Below are positions 7,607 through 13,417 of a DNA stretch of 17,709 nt, piece by piece. The stretch is from Treponema sp. GTDB taxonomy: Bacteria; Spirochaetota; Spirochaetia; Treponematales; Breznakiellaceae. Numbering within the stretch: the first letter of the stretch is position 1; the number at the start of each line of letters is the position of its first letter. Both the position numbers and the translations under genes were made by a program. The notes beneath the pieces were generated by a model. That model ran no database searches. It saw only the letters and a list, made by a program, of their open reading frames with translations, and was not told the origin of the DNA. The stretch spans positions 1 through 17,709 of the forward strand of contig JAISWN010000258.1 in the NCBI GenBank assembly GCA_031271075.1. The letters run 5' to 3'.

Positions 7607-7643
7607 GCTGCCGTTCCAAAATTTGGCATTTTGGAACAGCGGC
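7607..7643 (-). other. Intergenic stem-loop before the UMP kinase gene
   Basis: GTTCCAAAA (7613-7621) and TTTTGGAAC (7629-7637) form a 9-bp stem with a 7-base loop. Five more pairs outside (7607-7611 with 7639-7643) follow one mismatch. No T run follows on the minus strand, so it is unlikely to terminate. A processing site or a hairpin adjusting pyrH expression is possible. Confidence 0.6.
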
Positions 7644-7674
7644 GCTTCTAAACCGCCTTTAAAAACCGGCCCCC

Positions 7675-9339
7675 TTACTGGGCGTATACCCCGGTTATCG
7701 TGATGTCCCCCCAGAGGGAAGAGTAGGCTTCCAGCCCCCCCACCGCTTCCTCCCAGAGATTCTGCAGGGCAAAGTCCCGGTTCCGCACCGCGGTTCTGCC
7801 CCGGGGATCCATTTGGGACAGAGTGGTCTGGCCCCGGGAAAAGGTTATCCGGCTGCTGTCCATGTTGCCGAAGTACCATGTCTGGTGATCTTCCCGCAAA
7901 TGAAACCCCCCGGGCGCCGCTCCCGCCCCCAGAGCCGGATCCAGGGGAACCCAGCCGAAGTCTTCTATCCAGAATTCCGCCCAGTAGTGGCGGCTTGTCT
8001 GGCGGTCACGGTCTATCAGCACCCCGGCGGAGGGAAGGGCGGGGATCCCCGCCGCACGGGCCAGGGCGCAGAAGAGGAGGGCGGCCGTGTAGGGATCGGC
8101 CTGTTTCCGCTCAAGGGCTTCGATAACGCCCCCGGAAAGAGGGCCCGGACCGATATTGGCTTCCCGGAGGAGCCATTCGTAGATCCGCCGGGCCTTGGTA
8201 TAGGGGTTCCGTTCCCGTCCAACGATAGAAGTCGCCAGGGCTGTTACCCGGGGATCATCCGCCGGGAGAAGGGGGGAAGGGGCGGTATAGGCCGCCATGC
8301 GGGAACCGCTTTCCTTTACTGACTGGACGCGGATCGATGTTTCCTGGGCGTACACTTCTACCAGCCAGCTTTGGGTTACGCTCACCGTTGAACCGGATGC
8401 GAGGTTGTTCAGCTTGAACAGGGCCGTGCCCCGGTAATTTTCCACAAAAGGTTCCGGACTGCGGGAGAGGGTTTCCGACTTCCGCTGGGCCGCGGAGAGA
8501 ACCGGGTTGGGCGTCCAGAGGTAGAGGGTATTGGGCTCCCTCACGTTACGGGTACGGATATCCACCGGATAGGCGACCGTGTAGATCCGCTTATCCCGAA
8601 AGATCTTGGTTCCCGGTTTTCCCGATACTTCGAAATAGAAAGGCCGGGACGTACCCCTGGGGGTTCTGACCTCAATATTGCCGTCCACCGCGCCGTCGGG
8701 TACCCTGACCCGGATTTCCCGTTCGCTCCAGAACTCGTAGCCCGGTTCGGTATCGGATACTTCCACCATTTCCTGATTCCGCTCTTCCACGGGGGCCGCG
8801 GGGACCGGTTCGGCGTTCCAGGAAAAAAGCACCGCGCTTTGATCCCTGAAGCTGCCGAAACCCCCGCCGGAGATGGTAACCAGGCCGCCTATAGGACCCG
8901 CCTGGGGGCTAACCGAGACGATCCGGGGGCCGGCGCCCAGGTCTTCCCCCTGCACCAGGGCCGGCATGGTCGCCCGGTTGGAAAAAAGCATGGCGTTGCT
9001 CCGGCTGTTCTCCCGGTGGACCCGCACGAGGCCGGAATCCCCGAATTCGGGGATCTTTATCTGTATTTCCCCATCGCCCCATTCAAGGTAAGAGGAATTG
9101 GTAGGAGGGACGCCGGCGATGGTAACGTAAGCCTCCTTCCGTTCTTCGCCGAAATACTTCCCCCGGATGGTAAGCACATCCCCTGTCATGCCTATTTGGG
9201 GGTTTATGGAACTTATCTCGGGAAGCCTTTCCCCGCAGGATCCAAAGAGCAGGGAGGAAAAAAGTACCCCTATAAAAAAGATGAGGCCGTGGAATTTAAA
9301 AAAAAACCTCTCCGGAAGTACCCTGAGCCGCGGACTCAT
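7675..9339 (-). CDS. TIG-domain lipoprotein with transglutaminase-like domain lacking the usual Cys
   Basis: A 554-residue protein. Its ATG overlaps the previous stop by 4 bases (ATGA). A signal peptide ends in LFGSC with lipid-anchor Cys35. Two IPT/TIG immunoglobulin-like domains follow (about 40-122, ISSINPQIGMTGDVLTIRG; and about 137-240, IVSVSPQAGPIGGLVTISG). A transglutaminase-core-like domain lies at about 355-480. Its His motif (RHYWAEFWIEDFGWVPLDP) retains the expected His and Asp. In the helix that normally begins G-x-C, the sequence is QADPYTAALLFCALARAAGI. Aligning on the AAGIP end puts Pro where the catalytic Cys belongs; a Cys seven residues later lies on the wrong part of the helix. 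It may be a non-catalytic binding version. It is part of the ECF sigma/anti-sigma cluster. Confidence 0.82.
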   Translation of the reverse strand: MSPRLRVLPERFFFKFHGLIFFIGVLFSSLLFGSCGERLPEISSINPQIGMTGDVLTIRGKYFGEERKEAYVTIAGVPPTNSSYLEWGDGEIQIKIPEFGDSGLVRVHRENSRSNAMLFSNRATMPALVQGEDLGAGPRIVSVSPQAGPIGGLVTISGGGFGSFRDQSAVLFSWNAEPVPAAPVEERNQEMVEVSDTEPGYEFWSEREIRVRVPDGAVDGNIEVRTPRGTSRPFYFEVSGKPGTKIFRDKRIYTVAYPVDIRTRNVREPNTLYLWTPNPVLSAAQRKSETLSRSPEPFVENYRGTALFKLNNLASGSTVSVTQSWLVEVYAQETSIRVQSVKESGSRMAAYTAPSPLLPADDPRVTALATSIVGRERNPYTKARRIYEWLLREANIGPGPLSGGVIEALERKQADPYTAALLFCALARAAGIPALPSAGVLIDRDRQTSRHYWAEFWIEDFGWVPLDPALGAGAAPGGFHLREDHQTWYFGNMDSSRITFSRGQTTLSQMDPRGRTAVRNRDFALQNLWEEAVGGLEAYSSLWGDITITGVYAQ

Positions 9340-9887
9340 CTGGAACTTTCGTTCTCCCCGTCTTTCACGGCCGCTTCGCCGGCCCCCGGGCCGTCCTCTT
9401 TCTTTCCCCGGTAGGGTACCAGTTCCAGTTGAATTTCGATGAGGGCTTCCTCCGGCTGGGTAACCGAACCCAGGGGGTAAAAGTAAACCTGTTCCCCGAA
9501 TTCCATGGGGATGGTTTGCAGGGTGGTCTGGTACCTCATGCCTTCGCCGGGGATCTCCATCCAGATCTGCCCCTGGGCTACCAGCACATTCTTCCCTTTC
9601 CGTCCAAAGAAGGGGGTAAACTGAACCGCCACCACCAAATTGGAACCCACCAGCTTGATGCCCACCGGCCGCCCCGGAATGGTCACCCGGGAATTGACGG
9701 AATTAAAGATCTCCTGCCGGTTGTTTTCGATAACCCGGGCGATGATGTTGATCGCCACCGCCTGTTCCTTGAAGGCAGGGAGCATTTCCGCCAATGAAGA
9801 CTCCTGGGCATTTAACCAGGCGCTGGAGGCTAAAAGAAAGACGCCTCCAATGAAATTAACGCGGAAAGCGCGGGGCAGGGGAATCAT
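9336..9887 (-). CDS. Exported hypothetical protein of the sigma/anti-sigma cluster
   Basis: A 183-residue protein whose ATG overlaps the anti-sigma stop by 4 bases, with its own stop overlapping the next start by 4, so translation is coupled on both sides. Residues 1-27 look like a cleavable signal peptide (FIGGVFLLASSAWLNA). No lipobox Cys is present, so the product is probably periplasmic. The body is beta-rich (VTIPGRPVGIKLVGSNLVVAV) with a mixed charged tail after residue 160. I do not recognise the family. The context suggests an envelope protein controlled by, or feeding into, the ECF sigma system. Confidence 0.75.
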   Translation of the reverse strand: MIPLPRAFRVNFIGGVFLLASSAWLNAQESSLAEMLPAFKEQAVAINIIARVIENNRQEIFNSVNSRVTIPGRPVGIKLVGSNLVVAVQFTPFFGRKGKNVLVAQGQIWMEIPGEGMRYQTTLQTIPMEFGEQVYFYPLGSVTQPEEALIEIQLELVPYRGKKEDGPGAGEAAVKDGENESSR

Positions 9888-10456
9888 CTCTGGGGCTTGC
9901 TCCCGTAATCGGCTTTGATGATCATGGGCTCTCCGGCGTTCATGAATTTCCTGCTTTCCGGCAGGCGGATGATCATGATGTCGCCGTTATCCGTGCTTTC
10001 CAGATACCGCAATACGCTGTTCATATCCGAAACAGGAACGATACCCTGCGCATTCATGTCTATTCCCGTGGTCAGGGGTGATTCAACAGATTCAGCAATC
10101 GACGGAATAGTTCCCGGCCCCTTTACCAGGATCGTGGTAAAGACAATGGCCAGTACCGCCGCGGCTGCGGCCAGAGCCGCGGTGAAGGGGAGGGGAACGT
10201 TCCGCCGCCACATAGCCGCCGGCGCCCGCGTCCGCCGGGCAGTCCGCCCCGCCGAGGCGCTAAGCCGTTCCCAGACCCGATCCTGCGCATCCCCAATGTC
10301 CAGGGTTTCCTCCAGGAGGGCCGGCAGCTTCCGCCAAGCGCCGAGGGTTTCCCGGCACCGGGAGCAGGAAGCCAGGTGGCCTTCCATTTTTTCCTTCCAG
10401 GGGGAGGGGAGTTCTCCATCCAAATACACCGAAAGAAGCTGACGATCAGGACACAT
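9884..10456 (-). CDS. Zinc-finger anti-sigma factor, single-pass membrane protein
   Basis: A 190-residue protein. ATG 10456 is chosen over the ATG at 10465 because AAGGA lies 8 bases before it and the product then begins MCPDRQLLSVYLDGELP, typical of this family. H27, C31 and C34 form the HxxxCxxC of a zf-HC2 anti-sigma domain that holds the sigma factor at the membrane. A hydrophobic segment at about 88-111 (FTAALAAAAAVLAIVFTTIL) is the transmembrane helix. Residues 112-190 would lie in the periplasm as sensor. The gene overlaps the sigma factor gene by 11 bases, the usual arrangement for a coupled sigma/anti-sigma pair. Confidence 0.88.
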   Translation of the reverse strand: MCPDRQLLSVYLDGELPSPWKEKMEGHLASCSRCRETLGAWRKLPALLEETLDIGDAQDRVWERLSASAGRTARRTRAPAAMWRRNVPLPFTAALAAAAAVLAIVFTTILVKGPGTIPSIAESVESPLTTGIDMNAQGIVPVSDMNSVLRYLESTDNGDIMIIRLPESRKFMNAGEPMIIKADYGSKPQR

Positions 10457-11018
10457 GTGTACCATCCTTGCCGAAACGATCGCTTAACGATTTATCTTCC
10501 GTTCCCAGGAGCAGAGCCAGCCGTTCCCGGGCCCGGAATACCCGGACTTTGACATTTCCTTCGCTAATGCCCAAGGCGCGTCCTATTTCTTTATAATTCA
10601 TTTCGCCATACTCTTTTAATATCAGCACGATCCGCAGGTTTCCGGGCAGTTTGTTCAGGGCCTCCTGTATTTCCTCTCGTGTCTCCTTTTTGATGAGGTT
10701 CCCCTCTCCGTTCTCACTAGCCCGCGCATCCTCCCGAAAAGCCCGCTGGTAAGCCTTCCGCTCCCGATCTTTCCGTTTAGCGTAATTGATCGCCGCGTTC
10801 TTTACCACCCGGATAAGCCAGTACTTGGCCTCCTCCGGGTTTGGAAACACCATGTTTTTTTCATAAAGCCGGAAAAAAGCTTCCTGACAGAGATCCTCCG
10901 CCGCTTCCTGGCTGCCGGCTATGCGGTACGCAACCCGGAACAGGATGGGGAACGTCGTATTGTATAGCTTGCGAAAATCCGGGCTTTCCACCCTGGCTTT
11001 CTCCGTATCTCCATCCAT
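10446..11018 (-). CDS. ECF-type RNA polymerase sigma factor
   Basis: A 190-residue protein from ATG 11018; a TTG two codons upstream is the alternative, and no strong ribosome-binding site decides between them. Region 2 spans about 15-85 (AEDLCQEAFFRLYEK, then YWLIRVVKNAAINYAKRK), which binds core polymerase and the -10 element. Region 4 spans about 120-175 (LNKLPGNLRIVLILKEYGE, then EIGRALGISEGNVKVRVFRA), a helix-turn-helix for the -35. There is no region 1.1 or 3, as expected for sigma-24/RpoE-like factors. It lies 27 bases after cysS and is coupled to its anti-sigma factor. CATAC-AAGG-GTATG just upstream (about 11031-11044) could fold over a Shine-Dalgarno-like AAGG. Confidence 0.9.
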   Translation of the reverse strand: MDGDTEKARVESPDFRKLYNTTFPILFRVAYRIAGSQEAAEDLCQEAFFRLYEKNMVFPNPEEAKYWLIRVVKNAAINYAKRKDRERKAYQRAFREDARASENGEGNLIKKETREEIQEALNKLPGNLRIVLILKEYGEMNYKEIGRALGISEGNVKVRVFRARERLALLLGTEDKSLSDRFGKDGTHVS

Positions 11019-11045
11019 ATTCAAAACAAAGCATACCCTTGTATG

Positions 11046-12512
11046 TTACAACAGACGCCAGACTGTTCCCGAAGGAGTGTCCTCCAGGACAACGCCCCGG
11101 TCTTTAAGGCTTTGGCGGATACTGTCCGCTTCGGCGTAATTTTTCACCTTTTTCGCCTCCCCCCGCCGGGCGATAAGCTTTTCAACTTCCTCCGCCAGCG
11201 CCGGATCCCCGGCCTTCTCCGTTCCGGTTTTGTCCAGGCTCTCCGCGAGGGAAAGTCCCAGTACCCGATCCATATCCAGGGCCCCGGCCAGGGCTTCCCC
11301 GGGGCTCAGTTCCCCGTCCCGGACAATTCCCCAAAGTTCCGCCAGCGCCCGGGGGGTGGAAAGATCCTCCTCCAGGGCCTTATCGAAGGCGGCCAGGTAC
11401 TTCCGGGCCTTTTCCGAACAGGGGGAAACCCCGGCCCCATTGGCCGCCTTTGCCCGAATGTCCGCCCTGTCTCCCCCCGCGTTCCCCGCCAGACGGCGGA
11501 TCTGTTCGAGAAGGGATCGCCGGGCATTCCGGGCCCCTTCAAGGCTTTCCCAGGAGAACTGAAGCTGGCTGCGGTAGTGGCCTCCCAGGAGGAAGTAGCG
11601 GTAATCCAGGGGATCGTAGCCTGAGTCCGCCAGGCTTTGGAGGGTGATAAACCCGCCTGAGGATTTCGACATCTTCCCCTTGTCCAGGACAAGGAATTCG
11701 TTGTGTACCCAGTACTTAACCCAGGGGTGCTTCCCCGTGGCGGCCTCGCTCTGGGCTATTTCGTTGGTATGGTGAATGGGCACATGATCGACGCCCCCGG
11801 CGTGGATATCGAACTGTTCCCCCAGGTATTTGATACTCATGGCGGAACACTCGATATGCCAGCCCGGATAGCCCCGGCCCCAGGGGCTGTCCCAGACCAG
11901 GGCCTGGTTTTCGAATTTACTCCGGGTAAACCACAGCACGAAGTCCTGGGGGTTCCGCTTGTTCTCGTCCGCCCCTACCCGCGCCCCGGCCTTTAGCTCA
12001 TCCAGCCTGAGAAGGGCAAGGTCCCCGTAGCGGGGGAATTTGCCCACGTCAAAGTAGATGTTCCCCCCGGCGGAGTAGGTGTAGCCCTTGGCCTCTATCC
12101 GTTTGATCAGCTCGATCATCTCCCCCACATGCTCAATGGCCTTGCAGACCACGGTGGGTTTCAGGATATTCATCCGCCCGGTGTCGTTGAAAAAGGCCCT
12201 GGTATAGAAATCGGCTATCTCAAGAACGCTTTTGCCCCGCTCTTCTGCGCTCCTGACCATCTTGTCTTCCCCCTCGTCGTTGTCCCCCGAGAGATGCCCC
12301 ACATCGGTGATGTTCATCACATGGGTAACCTCGTAGCCCAAGCGGCGCAGTGTCCGGGTAAGGATATCGTGGGTCACGTAGGCCCGGAGGTTTCCGATAT
12401 GGGCGTAATTGTACACCGTGGGGCCGCAGCCATAAAAACCGACCCGGCCCGTCTTGAGGGGCTCAAAAATCTGGAGGCTTCTGCCCAGGGTGTTGTAGAG
12501 GGTAAGCGCCAT
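11046..12512 (-). CDS. cysS: Cysteinyl-tRNA synthetase
   Basis: A 488-residue cytoplasmic class I aminoacyl-tRNA synthetase. ATG 12512 gives the family start MALTLYNTLGR; the frame stays open 25 codons upstream but that part has no family features. No good ribosome-binding site is visible. HIGN (38-41) and KMSKS (280-284) are the ATP-binding signatures. C29, C222 (in WHIECS), H247 or H248 and E251 (HHTNEIAQSE) match the zinc site that recognises cysteine. The C-terminal third (about 350-488) is the helical anticodon-binding region. It is the first gene of the long minus-strand run, with the ECF sigma gene 27 bases downstream. Confidence 0.95.
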   Translation of the reverse strand: MALTLYNTLGRSLQIFEPLKTGRVGFYGCGPTVYNYAHIGNLRAYVTHDILTRTLRRLGYEVTHVMNITDVGHLSGDNDEGEDKMVRSAEERGKSVLEIADFYTRAFFNDTGRMNILKPTVVCKAIEHVGEMIELIKRIEAKGYTYSAGGNIYFDVGKFPRYGDLALLRLDELKAGARVGADENKRNPQDFVLWFTRSKFENQALVWDSPWGRGYPGWHIECSAMSIKYLGEQFDIHAGGVDHVPIHHTNEIAQSEAATGKHPWVKYWVHNEFLVLDKGKMSKSSGGFITLQSLADSGYDPLDYRYFLLGGHYRSQLQFSWESLEGARNARRSLLEQIRRLAGNAGGDRADIRAKAANGAGVSPCSEKARKYLAAFDKALEEDLSTPRALAELWGIVRDGELSPGEALAGALDMDRVLGLSLAESLDKTGTEKAGDPALAEEVEKLIARRGEAKKVKNYAEADSIRQSLKDRGVVLEDTPSGTVWRLL

Positions 12513-12605
12513 AACCGTCCATACGGTAATGGAGATACGGAAAAGAATCAACACGCGGGAGATTATGAACAGGAATTCCGAATTCAACTTTCCCTGTCCT
12601 TTGTT

Positions 12606-12644
12606 GAAACCGAGAATTGAAACCGAGAATTGAAACTGAGAATT
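12606..12644. repeat. Three tandem 13-bp units upstream of cysS
   Basis: GAAACCGAGAATT occurs twice exactly and once as GAAACTGAGAATT. The array lies about 95 bases before the cysS start, in non-coding DNA. Binding-site array or slippage product; nothing decides between these. Confidence 0.85.
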
Positions 12645-12659
12645 CCTGACCCGGGGTAC

Positions 12660-12688
12660 TTGACCTTTTTCGAACTATGGGATACATT
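12660..12688 (+). promoter_or_regulatory. Candidate plus-strand promoter with no gene downstream
   Basis: TTGACC (12660-12665) and TACATT (12683-12688) are exactly 17 bases apart. No credible reading frame follows. Instead there is a C11 tract, a long hairpin and then a strong terminator ending at 12909, so a short non-coding transcript of about 215 bases is possible. Confidence 0.45.
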
Positions 12689-12768
12689 GGTATTCGTGGA
12701 AACCAGAAAAAGCGCCTTTTTACCGGCCGCCCAGTTTAATTCCCGATACGCCAAGGAATTAGATATTA

Positions 12769-12779
12769 CCCCCCCCCCC
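12769..12779. repeat. Homopolymer of 11 C residues
   Basis: An uninterrupted C11 run (G11 on the other strand) in non-coding DNA, 80 bases past the candidate plus-strand promoter. Such tracts are prone to slippage; poly-G tracts serve phase variation in other treponemes. Confidence 0.9.
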
Positions 12780-12794
12780 ATGTTCATCGTATAG

Positions 12795-12869
12795 CGTAGG
12801 AGCCTGTTGCACTTGTGGATTTTTGCGCCACTTTGTGCCGCAAAAATCCCGATTATCCGGCTCCTTACG
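12795..12869. repeat. Long imperfect palindrome (nested hairpin)
   Basis: GGATTTTTGCG (12817-12827) and CGCAAAAATCC (12839-12849) are perfect 11-bp arms. Outside them CGTAGGAGCC (12795-12804) pairs with GGCTCCTTACG (12859-12869) with one bulged base. It could be the 5' domain of a small RNA or a small mobile repeat. Confidence 0.7.
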
Positions 12870-12882
12870 TAGTTTGCAGGGT

Positions 12883-12909
12883 AAAAAATCGCCTAATCGG
12901 CGATTTTTT
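12883..12909. terminator. Bidirectional intrinsic terminator
   Basis: AAAAAATCGCC (12883-12893) and GGCGATTTTTT (12899-12909) form a perfect 11-bp stem with loop TAATC. It ends in six T on the plus strand and, by symmetry, six T on the minus strand. No gene ends here, so it probably closes an RNA transcript. Confidence 0.7.
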
Positions 12910-13054
12910 GAGATTTTAAGCGCGAAGCACAACAAACTGCTAGCTCTTCCGGCGCCAAACCATACCGTCATATCCAGCGTCTCAGTTTCTACCCGGCAGG
13001 GGAGTTCTCCCACGCAACAGGCCGCATGCAACACGGAGAAGCCGGATATGAGAA

Positions 13055-13067
13055 AATTTAACCACGG
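13055..13067 (+). repeat. 13-bp repeat, left copy of inverted pair flanking the second module
   Basis: AATTTAACCACGG here is repeated exactly in inverted orientation at 16355-16367. The pair brackets the second lipoprotein and its XRE gene. It may be a chance hit to a dispersed repeat family rather than an element end. Confidence 0.55.
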
Positions 13068-13195
13068 CTACAGAGAGTATAGTGGGGAGTATAGAGTAGG
13101 TAATGTAGAGTATATAATATGTAGTAAGGAATATAGAGTAGTGAGTACATAGTATTAAATATAGGGTACAGAGTATGGAGTATAGAGTAAGAGAC
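13068..13195. repeat. Degenerate AT-rich repeat of GTATAGAGTA-like words
   Basis: Words such as AGTATAG, GTATAGAGTA, ATATAGAGTA and GTACAGAGTA recur at irregular spacing of about 8-20 bases on the plus strand. The stretch differs sharply in composition from both flanks. Frames across it on both strands are only translated repeat (for example runs of Leu-Tyr-Ser) and I do not call them genes. Confidence 0.7.
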
Positions 13196-13264
13196 AAAGG
13201 ATAAGGAGGGTTGCCGAACAAGTCAAATGTGGTTTTAGCGGGGGCCTGAGCCCCTGATTAAAAC

Positions 13265-13394
13265 AAAAGAGGAACCCCGGAGACGGTTGGATCGTGGTGG
13301 ATTTGCCGTTTCCGGGGTAAGTCTAGGTACACAAAAAGTATAAGGCTTTTTTTGTATTTAGTCCTCTTTTGATTGGCCTTTCGTTGGGAAGGCC
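13265..13394 (+). promoter_or_regulatory. Structured 5' leader RNA of the second lipoprotein (copy 2 of 2)
   Basis: AAAAGAGGA (13265-13273) pairs perfectly with TCCTCTTTT (13362-13370). Inside, CCCCGGAGACGG (13275-13286) pairs with CCGTTTCCGGGG (13306-13317) with one G-U, and a weaker A/T stem lies at about 13331-13355. A following hairpin, GGCCTT/AAGGCC (13375-13394), precedes AAGGAGG and the start at 13418. It has the same order and sizes as the leader at 2077-2212. Promoter not clearly identified. Confidence 0.55.
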
Positions 13395-13417
13395 GAGTTT
13401 ACGTGAAGGAGGACTCT

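Noticed and set aside
6884..7879. The UMP kinase frame starting 100 codons earlier
   Set aside because: The extension lies inside the preceding lipoprotein gene in another frame. The ATG at 7579 has a strong ribosome-binding site and gives the family N-terminus.
12606..12644. Tandem 13-bp repeats considered as a CRISPR array
   Set aside because: Units are directly adjacent with no spacers, and no cas gene is in the window.
12759..13152. Overlapping open frames of 91 (minus) and 109 (plus) residues in the gene-poor block
   Set aside because: Both are built from the palindromes and the degenerate repeat, and neither has a ribosome-binding site or recognisable domain.
13265..13394. Leader considered as a cyclic-di-GMP, cobalamin, TPP or glycine riboswitch
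   Set aside because: The conserved boxes of those classes, as I know them, are not visible; only the general architecture is shared.
13369..13417. Second lipoprotein starting at the upstream GTG/ATG-like codons
   Set aside because: The extension would put 15 charged residues before the signal peptide and overlaps the leader hairpin and ribosome-binding site.
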